Below, one piece after another: positions 28,871 to 40,642 of a DNA stretch of 64,000 bases; position 1 is the first letter of the stretch; each line of letters opens with the position of its first letter. The stretch is from NCBI RefSeq assembly GCF_900537085.1, contig NZ_UNRE01000001.1, positions 749,163 to 813,162 on the forward strand. Reading direction: 5' to 3'. The translations under genes and the position numbers were made by a program. The notes beneath the pieces were generated by a model. The model was not told the origin of the DNA. It saw only the letters and a program-made list of their open reading frames with translations, and did not search any database. This DNA comes from Agarivorans sp. Alg241-V36 (GTDB taxonomy: Bacteria > Pseudomonadota > Gammaproteobacteria > Enterobacterales > Celerinatantimonadaceae).

Positions 28871-29649
28871 TGGAGTTCCCCGCCAATGTGGTTATAGCTT
28901 GGATTGGCCAATATTTATGGGCTTTAACCCGAGTTGCGGCCATGCTAATGGTGTTGGCGAGTTTTGGTGGTAAATCAGTTCCAACGCGAGTGAGATTGTT
29001 ACTAGCCTTAGCCATCACTTTTGCATTAGTGCCTGTTTTGCCGGAAGTAACTGGAATAGAAGTTTTCTCTTTCCAAGCCATTATCGTTATTTTACAGCAG
29101 GTACTAATTGGCGCTGCCATTGGGTTTATTTCTCAACTGTTGATGCAAACCTTTGTGGTCGGCGGACAAATTATTGCGATGCAAACCAGCTTAGGTTTCG
29201 CGTCTATGGTCGATCCAAATAACGGGCAAAGTACTCCGGTTGTTGGTCAATTTTATTTACTCTTAGCAACCTTATTGTTCCTGGCCATCGACGGTCATCT
29301 ACAGTTAATTACCTTAATTGCCATGAGCTTTGAAACTATTCCAGTGGGGATGAGCGGCTTAAGCAGTTTAGATTATCAATTGTTAGCGGGTTGGTATTCG
29401 CAACTATTTTTGGCAGCGCTAGCGCTATCTATATCCTCTGTAGTTGCAATGTTACTGGTAAACTTTTCTTTCGGTATTATGACGCGAGCAGCACCACAGC
29501 TGAATATTTTTAGTATTGGTTTTGCAGTAAGCATGCTATTTGGTTTATTCATTCTTTGGCTCACCATTGGTGGATTTTTGGCACACTTTGAACGTCAATG
29601 GGAGGTTGGCCGCAGCTTGGCATGTGACATGCTGCTAATTGGTTGTTAA
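28870..29649 (+). CDS. fliR: Flagellar biosynthetic protein FliR
   Basis: A 259-residue polytopic membrane protein, the single-copy closing subunit of the export gate. I set the start at ATG 28870 (MEFPANVV), which overlaps the fliQ stop. The frame is open back to 28801, but the extra residues only shadow the fliQ end, and 259 residues agrees with E. coli FliR (261). Conserved gate segments include QTSLGFASMVDPNNGQ and NFSFGIMTRAAPQLNIF. Confidence 0.95.
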   Translation: MEFPANVVIAWIGQYLWALTRVAAMLMVLASFGGKSVPTRVRLLLALAITFALVPVLPEVTGIEVFSFQAIIVILQQVLIGAAIGFISQLLMQTFVVGGQIIAMQTSLGFASMVDPNNGQSTPVVGQFYLLLATLLFLAIDGHLQLITLIAMSFETIPVGMSGLSSLDYQLLAGWYSQLFLAALALSISSVVAMLLVNFSFGIMTRAAPQLNIFSIGFAVSMLFGLFILWLTIGGFLAHFERQWEVGRSLACDMLLIGC

Positions 29650-29667
29650 ACCAAGGGCCTATTTACT

Positions 29668-30795
29668 ATGGCAGACGACGATCAAGAAAAAACCGAAGAC
29701 CCCACGGGGAAAAAACTCGAAGACGCCCGTAATAAAGGGCAAGTAGCCCGTTCTAAAGAGTTAGGCACCGCTGCAGTGCTGATAAGTGCAGCCTTAGCCA
29801 TCATGGCATTTGGCGGAATGCTGGCTGAATCGATGGTTAAGGTTTTCCAAACGGCGTTTGTAATGAGTCGAGAAGAAGTATATGACGTAAATTTCATGCT
29901 AAAAAATTTAGGCATTATGGGGTGGCTATTGTTTAAACCACTTATTTGGATAATGGGGTTTATTACTTTAGCTGCGCTTATTGGCAATACCTTATTAGGG
30001 GGTATGCCGTTTAGTTGGGAGGCTGCAAGACCAAAGGCCAGTAAAATGTCACCCATTCAAGGCTTCAAGCGGATGCTAGGCCTTCAAGCTTTTGTTGAGT
30101 TTATTAAAAGCATTGCCAAAGTGGTGGTTATTGCTGGGGTAGTGTGGTTTGTACTCCAATGGAAGTTTGCTGAGATTCTAACGTTGAGCATGCAGTCTAT
30201 TCCGGGCTCCATTGTTAATGCTTTGGATATGCTGCAATGGATGTTGTTAGCCTTAGTTTGTAGCTTAATTATTATTGTGATTATTGATGTGCCTTATCAA
30301 ATTTGGAATCACAACAAACAGCTTAAAATGTCTAAACAGGAAGTAAAAGACGAGCACAAAAACATGGAGGGTAGCCCAGAAGTTAAAGGGCGTATTCGAC
30401 GTTTACAAATGGAAATGGCAGCCCGCAGGATGATGGCCGACGTGCCGCAGGCTGACGTTGTAGTTACCAACCCGACACACTTTTCTGTCGCGCTAAAATA
30501 CGACAGTAACGGCAGTGGGGCGCCAAAAGTAGTGGCTAAAGGGGTAGATGAAGTCGCCATGAAAATTCGCGAAATTGCGCGTCACTACGAAGTTCCCGTA
30601 ATGCAAGCTCCTGCATTAACTCGTTCCTTATATCACACCACTAAGCTTGGCCACGATATTCCAGAGGGTTTGTACGTTGCAGTGGCGCAAGTACTTGCCT
30701 TTGTTTTCCAGCTTGAGCAATACCGCAAAGGAAAAGGCAAGCGTCCTAAACCAGTTGTTGATGATCTTCCTATTCCAGATGAACTGAGATATTAA
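29668..30795 (+). CDS. flhB: Flagellar export switch protein FlhB
   Basis: A 375-residue export-gate protein. The N-terminus DQEKTEDPTGKKLEDARNKG is typical, four transmembrane helices follow, and the cytoplasmic domain holds the self-cleavage motif N268-P269-T270-H271. Cleavage there, triggered by FliK, switches export from rod/hook to filament proteins. It is followed by a weak hairpin and a new sigma-54 promoter for flhA. Confidence 0.97.
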   Translation: MADDDQEKTEDPTGKKLEDARNKGQVARSKELGTAAVLISAALAIMAFGGMLAESMVKVFQTAFVMSREEVYDVNFMLKNLGIMGWLLFKPLIWIMGFITLAALIGNTLLGGMPFSWEAARPKASKMSPIQGFKRMLGLQAFVEFIKSIAKVVVIAGVVWFVLQWKFAEILTLSMQSIPGSIVNALDMLQWMLLALVCSLIIIVIIDVPYQIWNHNKQLKMSKQEVKDEHKNMEGSPEVKGRIRRLQMEMAARRMMADVPQADVVVTNPTHFSVALKYDSNGSGAPKVVAKGVDEVAMKIREIARHYEVPVMQAPALTRSLYHTTKLGHDIPEGLYVAVAQVLAFVFQLEQYRKGKGKRPKPVVDDLPIPDELRY

Positions 30796-30806
30796 ACTCA
30801 GTTTCA

Positions 30807-30829
30807 GCACTTCATTAGTGCGTTTCTTG
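30807..30829 (+). terminator. Weak terminator-like hairpin after flhB
   Basis: GCACT and AGTGC form a 5-bp stem with a TCATT loop, followed by GTTTCTTG. It begins 11 bp after the flhB stop and just before the flhA promoter. The stem is short, so termination is probably partial. Confidence 0.35.
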
Positions 30830-30832
30830 TGA

Positions 30833-30849
30833 TTGGCTCAGTTATTGCT
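30833..30849 (+). promoter_or_regulatory. Sigma-54 promoter of flhA operon
   Basis: TTGGCTCAGTTATTGCT matches the sigma-54 consensus at both elements (TTGGC and TTGCT), with GG and GC 10 bp apart. It is 44 bp before the flhA ATG. An independent sigma-54 start for flhA-flhF-flhG-fliA is known in Vibrio. Confidence 0.8.
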
Positions 30850-30893
30850 TTTCTTGTTTCATCAGTTGTTAGGAAGTCAGTATTTCGTCATTT

Positions 30894-33005
30894 ATGGAAA
30901 TCATCAATCGCCTCACCAGCTTTAAGCTTCAAGATCTAAAAAAAGTTGATGTCAACGTTATAAAGGGCTTTGGCACACCTATGGTAGTGCTAGCCACTTT
31001 AGGCATGGTGGTATTGCCAATGGCCGCGTGGCTATTGGATATTCTGTTTGCTTTCAATATCTCGCTTGCTTTGGTGGTGTTGTTGGTTGCTGTTTATACC
31101 AAGCGCCCGCTGGATTTCGCGGTATTTCCTACCGTGTTGCTAATTGCTACCTTATTACGCTTAGCCTTGAATGTTGCTTCTACTCGAGTTGTTTTGTTAG
31201 AGGGACATAATGGTGGAAATGCTGCCGGTAACGTGATTGAAGCGTTTGGTTCGGTGGTTATTGGCGGTAACTATGCAGTAGGCTTAGTGGTATTCCTGAT
31301 TTTGATGATTATCAACTTTGTTGTGGTAACAAAGGGTGCTGGCCGTATTGCTGAAGTAAGTGCCCGCTTTACCTTGGATGCTATGCCAGGTAAGCAAATG
31401 GCGATTGATGCAGATTTAAATGCAGGCATTATCGACCAAGAACAAGCCCGGGAGCGCCGCGCCGACGTAACCAATGAAGCTGACTTTTACGGTTCAATGG
31501 ACGGTGCCAGTAAGTTCGTAAAAGGTGATGCCATCGCCGGTATTTTGATTCTATTTATCAATATCTTGGGTGGATTCATTATTGGTGTAGCGCAGCATGA
31601 CCTAAGCTTCGCTCAAGCCGCAGAGGTATACACCTTATTAACTATTGGTGATGGCTTGGTTGCGCAGATACCGTCTTTACTATTGTCTATTGCTGCAGCC
31701 TTGGTGGTGACTCGCCAAAATACCGAAGCGGATATGGGCGAGCAAGTGAGCATGCAAATGTTCAAAGATCCACGAGTGATGATTATTTGTGGATCGATTC
31801 TGTTCATTATGGGCATCGTTCCAGGCATGCCGCATTTAGCCTTTTTGAGCTGTGCTGCGGTATGTTTAGGTGCAGCGTGGATGCGACATAAAGGGGATGC
31901 TAAAAAAGCCGCCGACACCGCATTACAACCTGCGACTAGTAGTTCTAGTGTAAGTAGCGAGCCAAAAGAATTAGGTTGGGATGATGTTCAACCAGTTGAT
32001 GTGATTGGGCTTGAAGTTGGCTATCGCTTAATTCCGCTGGTCGATAAATCTCAAGGCGGCGAATTATTGGCGCGTATTAAAGGCGTGCGCAAGAAGCTAT
32101 CTCAAGATTTAGGTTTCTTAGTGCCTGCGGTGCATATTCGAGACAACCTAGACTTAGGGCCTAACCAGTATCGGATAACCTTAATGGGCGTGACTTACGG
32201 TGAGTCGGAAGTGTTCCACGACCGCGAAATGGCGATTAACCCAGGTCAGGTATTTGGTAAAATTGAAGGCCAACCAACTACCGATCCAGCCTTTGGTTTA
32301 GAAGCCGCTTGGGTGGCTACCGAGCAGCGCGAGCATGCGCAAACCCTCGGCTATACGGTTGTTGATTCCGCCACGGTTGTTGCTACCCACTTAAGTCAGC
32401 TTCTTACTAATAATGCCTCAAGCCTACTGGGTCACGAAGAAGTTCAAAACCTATTGGATATGCTAGGCGGTAATCTACCGAAACTGGTTGAAGGCTTAGT
32501 ACCAGATACAATGACCCTGTCTACAGTGGTTAAGGTACTGCAAAATCTACTCAATGAAGGCGTGCCTATTCGTGATGTACGCAGTATTGTTCAAACCTTG
32601 GTTGAATATGGGCCTAAGAGCCAAGACCCCGATATTCTTACCGCCGCTTGTCGTATTTCTTTAAAACGTTTGATCGTTCAAGAGTTGATTGGCAGCGAAG
32701 CAGAACTACCGGTAATTACCTTGTCTCCAGACTTGGAGCAGATATTGCATCAGTCTATGCAAGCGGCAGGAAACGATGGCGCAGGTATGGAGCCAGGTTT
32801 GGCAGAGAAACTCCAAGTATCGTTAACGGAGGCATGTCAAAACCAAGAAATGGCTGGCCAACCCGCTATCTTATTAACCTCGGGCATATTGCGTTCAAGC
32901 ATGTCTCGATTTGTTAAAACAGCAATGCCTGCATTAAGGGTTCTGTCTTACCAAGAAGTGCCAGAAGATAAACAAATACGAATTGTGAGTTCAGTAGGGC
33001 AGTAG
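30894..33005 (+). CDS. flhA: Flagellar biosynthesis protein FlhA
   Basis: A 703-residue export-gate protein with about eight transmembrane helices in the first roughly 330 residues and a large cytoplasmic domain that forms the nonameric docking ring for chaperone-substrate complexes. The loop with ISARFTLDAMPGKQMAID-type residues (here EVSARFTLDAMPGKQM) is diagnostic. The start is odd: the best Shine-Dalgarno (AGGAAG, 30871-30876) is 17 nt from the ATG but only 5 nt from an in-frame ATT at 30882. The ATT would add ISSF and cannot be excluded. Confidence 0.96.
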   Translation: MEIINRLTSFKLQDLKKVDVNVIKGFGTPMVVLATLGMVVLPMAAWLLDILFAFNISLALVVLLVAVYTKRPLDFAVFPTVLLIATLLRLALNVASTRVVLLEGHNGGNAAGNVIEAFGSVVIGGNYAVGLVVFLILMIINFVVVTKGAGRIAEVSARFTLDAMPGKQMAIDADLNAGIIDQEQARERRADVTNEADFYGSMDGASKFVKGDAIAGILILFINILGGFIIGVAQHDLSFAQAAEVYTLLTIGDGLVAQIPSLLLSIAAALVVTRQNTEADMGEQVSMQMFKDPRVMIICGSILFIMGIVPGMPHLAFLSCAAVCLGAAWMRHKGDAKKAADTALQPATSSSSVSSEPKELGWDDVQPVDVIGLEVGYRLIPLVDKSQGGELLARIKGVRKKLSQDLGFLVPAVHIRDNLDLGPNQYRITLMGVTYGESEVFHDREMAINPGQVFGKIEGQPTTDPAFGLEAAWVATEQREHAQTLGYTVVDSATVVATHLSQLLTNNASSLLGHEEVQNLLDMLGGNLPKLVEGLVPDTMTLSTVVKVLQNLLNEGVPIRDVRSIVQTLVEYGPKSQDPDILTAACRISLKRLIVQELIGSEAELPVITLSPDLEQILHQSMQAAGNDGAGMEPGLAEKLQVSLTEACQNQEMAGQPAILLTSGILRSSMSRFVKTAMPALRVLSYQEVPEDKQIRIVSSVGQ

Positions 33006-33036
33006 CCTCAGCGGATTAGCAAAAGGAAGGTGAACA

Positions 33037-34470
33037 GTGAAAATGAAACGCTTTTTTGCAAAAGATATGCGAACAGCACTAGCCGAAGTGAAGGAAACAC
33101 TAGGCAGCGATGCGGTTATCATGTCCAACAAAAAGGTGACCGGCGGCATAGAAATTGTTGCTGCGGTCGAACCTTCCAGTGCTAAACAAGCTGCGCCTAA
33201 AAGCGATAGAGAATTGGCTGAAGACAGCGTCAATTTGTCGTCTATGAATGCTGGTGCAACTAAAAAAGCGCCAACAAAACCGCATCCCAGTCATGATTTT
33301 GACGAAAATGCCAGTTTGAAAGATAACCTAACTAATTTTATGCATCGCCATCAAAAGCGTCAGCAAGAAAATTTGCAACAGTCTCAGCAAAAACAGCAAC
33401 AGCAGCGACCTCGCACTGTTCAAGCTCCGCGCTCTTTAGCTCAACAACAAGGGTGGGCGCAGCAAGGCTCTCTATCCAGTAAACCAAGCAATGCGTCTAT
33501 GGGCGGCCAAGCAGCTAACCCTGCTTCTGCCAACGCTGGTAACGAAGTTGGCGAGCTTAAAAAAGAAATGGCAGCGATGCGCAAATTACTTGAGCATCAA
33601 GTTTCCGGGTTAATGTGGCAGGAAGTAGAACGCCAAGAGCCGGTACGAGCGATGCTAATTAAACAGTTGCAGCTAGTTGGTTTTGATGAAGATATGGCAG
33701 ACCAAATTGCCGGATATATTCCTGAAGAATTAGGTGTGCAAGAAGGTTGGCAGCACTTACGTGAGCTATTAGTGAATCAACTGCCAGTTGGCCAGGACGA
33801 AATTTTATTAAAGGGTGGGGCAATTGCCTTGCTTGGCCCAACGGGCGTAGGCAAAACTACCACCATCGCTAAATTGGCGGCGCAGTTTGCGATGCGCCAT
33901 GGTGCCGAAAGTGTGGCGATGATTACTACCGATACCTACCGTATTGGCGCTCATGAACAACTTGCCACTTACGGCAAAATCATGGGCTGTGCAGTTCGCG
34001 TCGCCAACGATGAAGAAGAGCTTTCACAGTTGCTTTATCAGTTTAAAGACAAAAAATTAGTGCTTATTGATACCGCCGGTATGAGCCAACGAGATCTGCG
34101 CTTACACGAGCAGTTAGATAAGTTAGTAAAAAACAGCCGAGTGAATATTCGTAATTATTTGGTGATGTCGGCCAATGCGCAGTGTCGGGTGATTGAAGAA
34201 ACTGTGAACCAATTTCAGCGAATTCCTTTAGCTGGTACCATACTTACCAAATTAGATGAAAGCTTGGCATTAGGCGAAGTGTTAAATGTAACCTTGCGCC
34301 ATGCCTTACCAATAAGTTACGTTACTCACGGCCAACAAGTGCCTGAAGATATTGCGGTAGCTGCGCCTACCCAACTAATTGAACAAGCATTATCGGTTAT
34401 CGATAAGCAAAGCCAGCAACATTTCTGGTTTAGTGAAACCGAACAACAAAAGGTTTCAGATGTATTCTAA
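33037..34470 (+). CDS. flhF: Flagellar placement GTPase FlhF
   Basis: A 477-residue SRP-family GTPase that marks the cell pole as the site of flagellar assembly. It has an N-terminal B domain (MKMKRFFAKDMRTALAEVKE), a long Q-rich linker (about 100-160), and NG domains with G1 LLGPTGVGKTTTIAKLAA (about 265-283) and DTYRIGAHEQL. GTG at 33037 has AAGGAAGG 6 nt upstream and is preferred over ATG 33043. It overlaps flhG by 11 bp. Its presence indicates polar flagellation. Confidence 0.96.
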   Translation: MKMKRFFAKDMRTALAEVKETLGSDAVIMSNKKVTGGIEIVAAVEPSSAKQAAPKSDRELAEDSVNLSSMNAGATKKAPTKPHPSHDFDENASLKDNLTNFMHRHQKRQQENLQQSQQKQQQQRPRTVQAPRSLAQQQGWAQQGSLSSKPSNASMGGQAANPASANAGNEVGELKKEMAAMRKLLEHQVSGLMWQEVERQEPVRAMLIKQLQLVGFDEDMADQIAGYIPEELGVQEGWQHLRELLVNQLPVGQDEILLKGGAIALLGPTGVGKTTTIAKLAAQFAMRHGAESVAMITTDTYRIGAHEQLATYGKIMGCAVRVANDEEELSQLLYQFKDKKLVLIDTAGMSQRDLRLHEQLDKLVKNSRVNIRNYLVMSANAQCRVIEETVNQFQRIPLAGTILTKLDESLALGEVLNVTLRHALPISYVTHGQQVPEDIAVAAPTQLIEQALSVIDKQSQQHFWFSETEQQKVSDVF

Positions 34471-35353
34471 AGACAATGAATTTGACCAAGCTAGCGGCTT
34501 AAGAATGATGCAACAAAAAAACAATGTGAAAGTCATCGCAGTAACTGGCGGCAAAGGGGGCGTAGGCAAAACTAACGTTACTCTTAATATGGGCATAGCC
34601 ATGGCTGCACAAGGTAAGCGCGTAATGGTGCTGGATGCCGACTTAGGCCTAGCAAACGTAGACGTGCTGCTTGGTTTACGTGTAACCAAAAACCTCTCTC
34701 ATGTTTTGTCGGGTGAATGCACCTTAGATGAAGTATTAGTCAAAGGGCCCAATGGGATTCTAATTGCACCGGCGACTTCTGGCACTCAATCAATGGTGGA
34801 GCTCAGTCCTGCCGAACACGCGGGGCTTATTCGTGCTTTTAGCAGCATGAAAACACCTATTGATGTGTTGCTAGTTGATACCGCAGCGGGTATCTCAGAC
34901 ATGGTGCTAAGCTTTGCCAAAGCCTCTCAAGACATTCTGGTAGTGGTTTGTGATGAGCCTACTTCTATTACCGATGCTTACGCGCTAATAAAGCTGCTTT
35001 CCAATCAGCATGGTGTATATAAATTTAAAGTAGTCGCAAACATGGTGCGCAGCTTACGCGAAGGCCAAGAATTGTTTGCTAAGCTTACCCGAGTTACCGA
35101 TCGCTTCTTGGATGCTACACTCGAACTAGTATCTTGTATTCCTTATGACAATAATGTGCGGTTAGCCGTGAGAAAGCAGCGAGTAGTGGTAGAGGCCTAT
35201 CCTAAGTCTCCTGCTTCTTTAGCGTTTCGCTCATTAGCAAGTAAAGCTTCTACTTGGCCTATTCCTGAACAAGCAGGTGGGCATTTAGAATTTTTCATCG
35301 AGAACCTTCTCGAGTTTGGACAACGTAAAAATAGAGAACAGCTTAGTGAATAA
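34460..35353 (+). CDS. flhG: Flagellar number regulator FlhG (FleN)
   Basis: A 297-residue MinD/ParA-type ATPase that limits the number of polar flagella by acting on FlhF and on the master regulator FlrA/FleQ. Walker A is GGKGGVGKTN, and the N-terminal DQASGLR is the motif known to stimulate FlhF GTPase. I chose ATG 34460 (AAAGG 7 nt upstream), inside the end of flhF; the open frame upstream to 34379 only shadows flhF. A C-terminal amphipathic helix (LEFFIENLLEFGQ) is present. Confidence 0.95.
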   Translation: MYSKDNEFDQASGLRMMQQKNNVKVIAVTGGKGGVGKTNVTLNMGIAMAAQGKRVMVLDADLGLANVDVLLGLRVTKNLSHVLSGECTLDEVLVKGPNGILIAPATSGTQSMVELSPAEHAGLIRAFSSMKTPIDVLLVDTAAGISDMVLSFAKASQDILVVVCDEPTSITDAYALIKLLSNQHGVYKFKVVANMVRSLREGQELFAKLTRVTDRFLDATLELVSCIPYDNNVRLAVRKQRVVVEAYPKSPASLAFRSLASKASTWPIPEQAGGHLEFFIENLLEFGQRKNREQLSE

Positions 35354-36065
35354 AGTTGCCGCTTATGCCAGCGCTAATGACACTAATGTTTTGGTGGAGC
35401 GCCATGCAAACTTGGTTAAACGGATAGCCCATCACCTAATGGCTAGGCTTCCGGCTAGCGTAATTGTTGATGACCTAATTCAATCAGGAATGATTGGTTT
35501 AATCGAAGCCGCGCGGAATTTTGATGGCTCTAAAGGGGCTAGCTTCGAAACCTACGCTGGTATTCGTATTCGTGGCTCTATGCTGGACGAAATTCGTCGC
35601 GGCGATTGGGTTCCGCGCTCGGTGCACAAAAACAGCCGTGCAATCAGTGATGCAATCGCCGCAGTTGAGAAAGAAAAAAATGGCGATGCAAAAGATGCTG
35701 AGGTTGCAGCTAAACTTGGGGTTAGCTTGAGTGAATACCATTCAATGCTGTCTGATGTAAATTGCGGACGCATTTTAGGTATCGACGATCTAGGCGTGAG
35801 TGAAGATGTCATTTCAAGTGAGGAAAGCCGAGAGCTAAATCGACCGTTTGAAGGTTTTGCTAATCAGCGCTTTCAACAATCTCTTGCCGAGTGTATTAAA
35901 GGCCTTCCTGAGAGAGAGGCACTGGTTTTATCCCTCTATTATGATGAAGAACTTAACCTAAAAGAGATTGGCGAAGTATTGAGCGTAAGCGAGTCCCGAG
36001 TCAGTCAAATTCATAGTCAAGCGCTTGCTCGAGTTAAAACTCGAATGCGAGATTGGACACAATAG
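35346..36065 (+). CDS. fliA: Flagellar sigma factor FliA (sigma-28)
   Basis: A 239-residue RNA polymerase sigma factor for late flagellar and chemotaxis genes. Region 2 (DDLIQSGMIGLIEAARNFD, then FETYAGIRIRGSMLDEIRRG) and region 4 (LNLKEIGEVLSVSESRVSQI) are clear. I chose GTG 35346 (MNKVAAYAS), overlapping the flhG end, because it gives exactly the E. coli FliA length; a TTG at 35316 would add ten residues. The ribosome site is weak, which fits translational coupling to flhG. Confidence 0.96.
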   Translation: MNKVAAYASANDTNVLVERHANLVKRIAHHLMARLPASVIVDDLIQSGMIGLIEAARNFDGSKGASFETYAGIRIRGSMLDEIRRGDWVPRSVHKNSRAISDAIAAVEKEKNGDAKDAEVAAKLGVSLSEYHSMLSDVNCGRILGIDDLGVSEDVISSEESRELNRPFEGFANQRFQQSLAECIKGLPEREALVLSLYYDEELNLKEIGEVLSVSESRVSQIHSQALARVKTRMRDWTQ

Positions 36066-36192
36066 AGAAATTCATCCTTACATTTCTTGTAAAAGATGGA
36101 CTAAAATTGTGTTTATTAAGGCATAATATCTATATTACATAAATTTTTGGCCTAATTAGTGGCTTGTAAAACATCCTGTTGGGGGACGTACC

Positions 36193-36576
36193 TTGGATAA
36201 AAATATGAAAATTCTGGTTGTTGATGATTTTTCAACGATGAGAAGGATTATTAAAAACCTACTTAGAGATCTTGGTTTCAACAATACGCATGAAGCCGAT
36301 GACGGAAACACCGCATTGCCTATGCTTAAAGGCGGCGATTTCGAATTTGTAGTAACCGATTGGAACATGCCAGGAATGGAAGGCATTGACCTATTGAAGA
36401 ATATTCGTGCCGACGAAAGTTTGTCTCACTTACCTGTTTTAATGGTAACTGCCGAAGCAAAACGTGAACAGATCATCGAAGCTGCTCAAGCCGGCGTAAA
36501 TGGATATATTGTTAAACCTTTCACTGCAGCCACGCTAAAAGAGAAGCTAGATAAGATTTTCGAAAGACTACAATAA
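36193..36576 (+). CDS. cheY: Chemotaxis response regulator CheY
   Basis: A 127-residue single-domain receiver that carries the phosphoryl signal from CheA to FliM. The acidic pocket is D11/D12, the phospho-acceptor is D56 in [10 protein letters not shown], and the switch residues are T (LMVTAEAK) and K (YIVKPFTA). The start is TTG at 36193 with GGGGGA 6 nt upstream; an in-frame ATG lies four codons later. It is highly similar to Vibrio CheY3, the motor-acting copy. Confidence 0.97.
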   Translation: MDKNMKILVVDDFSTMRRIIKNLLRDLGFNNTHEADDGNTALPMLKGGDFEFVVTDWNMPGMEGIDLLKNIRADESLSHLPVLMVTAEAKREQIIEAAQAGVNGYIVKPFTAATLKEKLDKIFERLQ

Positions 36577-36589
36577 GAAAGGAAGATGC

Positions 36590-37330
36590 GTGAGCACAGA
36601 GACTCCGATTATTTCATTAGCCGATGCCAAATCTTTGGTTGCGCTACTTGAAGAAGGAAATGTCGCCGAGGCGAATCAACTTGTTAGTGAGCTTTGTGCT
36701 CCAAAAGCTAACCTGCTATTTGATAAGGTTGGGCAGCTCACTCGTCAGCTTCATGACTCTTTAAACGAATTTAAACTCGATATTCGAATTAACGAGTTAG
36801 CTAATCAAGAAATACCAGACGCTAAAGAACGGTTGAACTATGTAATAGAGATGACCGATCAAGCGGCCAATAAAACCATGGACGCTGTAGAGTCTGGCCT
36901 TCCGATTGCCGATCAATTAACTAACGAAATCAACAATATCATGCCCATATGGCAAAGTTTGATGGAACGAAGAATTGAAATCGGTCAATTTAAGGCGCTA
37001 TGTCACCAAATCGATATTTTCCTTAATAGTTCTTCAGCAAATGCCGATAAACTACGTAGCATGTTAACCGAAATATTGATGGCTCAAGATTTCCAAGATT
37101 TAACCGGTCAGATGATTCGAAAGGTAATTACCTTGGTTCAAGAGGTAGAAGAAAGTCTGGTAGAAATGCTTACCTTGTTTGGAAATGAAAACGCCGAAGT
37201 AGCAGAAAGTAAAAAAGAGACTAAATCTGCTATTGAAGCCGAAGGGCCAATATTAAATAAAGAGCAAAGGGATGACGTTGTTAACGATCAAGATGACGTT
37301 GATGACTTGTTGTCTAGTTTAGGATTTTAA
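36590..37330 (+). CDS. cheZ: CheY phosphatase CheZ
   Basis: A 246-residue helical protein that removes phosphate from CheY. The catalytic region AQDFQDLTGQMIRKVI contains the conserved DFQDLTGQ motif with the catalytic glutamine. The last residues, DQDDVDDLLSSLGF (233-246), form the known CheY-tethering helix. The GTG start has AAGGAAG upstream. cheZ directly follows cheY. Confidence 0.96.
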   Translation: MSTETPIISLADAKSLVALLEEGNVAEANQLVSELCAPKANLLFDKVGQLTRQLHDSLNEFKLDIRINELANQEIPDAKERLNYVIEMTDQAANKTMDAVESGLPIADQLTNEINNIMPIWQSLMERRIEIGQFKALCHQIDIFLNSSSANADKLRSMLTEILMAQDFQDLTGQMIRKVITLVQEVEESLVEMLTLFGNENAEVAESKKETKSAIEAEGPILNKEQRDDVVNDQDDVDDLLSSLGF

Positions 37331-37341
37331 GGGAGTAGCGC

Positions 37342-39492
<2,151 letters not shown>

Positions 39493-39517
39493 GCATAGCC
39501 TTTAAGAAGAATCTAAC

Positions 39518-40642
39518 ATGGCAATAAAAGTACTTGTAGTTGATGATTCGAGCTTTTTCCGACGCCGGGTAAGCGAGATCATCAACGCAGACCCTTCTTT
39601 AGAAGTGGTCGATACCGCAAAAAATGGCCGTGAAGCCATCGACATGGTCGCTCGTCTAAAACCCGATGTAGTGACTATGGATATCGAAATGCCGATAATG
39701 GACGGTATTACTGCGGTTCGCGAAATAATGGCGAAGAATCCAACCCCGGTTCTTATGTTCTCATCGCTAACTCATGAAGGTGCCAAGGCCACCCTGGATG
39801 CCCTAGAAGCTGGTGCCCTAGATTTTATCCCTAAAAAGTTTGAAGATATTGCTCGAGATAGAGAAGAAGCTGTTAGCCTGCTTCAGCAACGTGTAAAAGC
39901 GATTGCTCGTCGCCGTGTTAGCGCCCGCAGAACTGTTAGCCCTCCGGCAGAAAGTGCGCCAGCTAGACCTAATCCAGCGGCAAGGCCGGCAGTAAAATCG
40001 TCAGCAAGTGCACCAGCTCCTCAGCCAAAAGAGCGCGTTAGTGCGCGTTTCAAGCCCTCAGGTAAGCGCTATAAACTTGTGGCTATTGGCACCTCAACTG
40101 GCGGCCCGGTTGCACTACAAACCATTCTTACCCAAATACCGGCAGGTTTTTCGAAACCTATTTTATTGATACAACACATGCCTGCTACGTTCACAGCTGC
40201 CTTTGCTCAGCGACTAAATAGTTTGTCGAGAATTAATGTGAAACAGGCAGAGGATGGCGATGAATTACGCCCTGGCTGCGCGTATTTAGCGCCAGGTGGT
40301 AAGCAAATGCTAGTTGAAGGTCGTGGCACTTATGGTCGTTTGCGTGTTATCGATGGGAACGACAAAGTAAACTATAAGCCTTGTGTTGATATTACCTTTG
40401 CTTCCTTAGCAAAGAGTCACCAATCTAATGTATTGGCGATGATCCTAACGGGTATGGGCGCAGATGGCAGAGACGGTGCCCGTTTGCTGAAAGAGCAAGG
40501 TTCTACTATTTGGGCGCAAGATGAAGCTAGTTGTGTGGTGTACGGTATGCCTCAAGCGGTAGCTAGTGCAGGTTTAGCGTCTGAGCAACTCCCTCTTGAT
40601 CGCTTTTGTGAAGCGATTGTAGCGGAAATAGGGAATGGATAA
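39518..40642 (+). CDS. cheB: Protein-glutamate methylesterase CheB
   Basis: A 374-residue adaptation enzyme that demethylates and deamidates chemoreceptors. The receiver domain has phospho-acceptor D55 ([13 protein letters not shown]); after a P/A-rich linker, the esterase domain carries the catalytic serine in [12 protein letters not shown], a histidine in IQHMP and an aspartate in the [10 protein letters not shown] segment. It overlaps motC by 8 bp. No cheR lies in this window. Confidence 0.96.
   Translation: MAIKVLVVDDSSFFRRRVSEIINADPSLEVVDTAKNGREAIDMVARLKPDVVTMDIEMPIMDGITAVREIMAKNPTPVLMFSSLTHEGAKATLDALEAGALDFIPKKFEDIARDREEAVSLLQQRVKAIARRRVSARRTVSPPAESAPARPNPAARPAVKSSASAPAPQPKERVSARFKPSGKRYKLVAIGTSTGGPVALQTILTQIPAGFSKPILLIQHMPATFTAAFAQRLNSLSRINVKQAEDGDELRPGCAYLAPGGKQMLVEGRGTYGRLRVIDGNDKVNYKPCVDITFASLAKSHQSNVLAMILTGMGADGRDGARLLKEQGSTIWAQDEASCVVYGMPQAVASAGLASEQLPLDRFCEAIVAEIGNG

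Noticed and set aside
36107-36133. TAAA-N15-GCATAATA before cheY as a possible FliA promoter
   Set aside because: The -35 fits but the -10 matches too poorly. A cheY promoter probably exists in 36066-36192 but I cannot place it.
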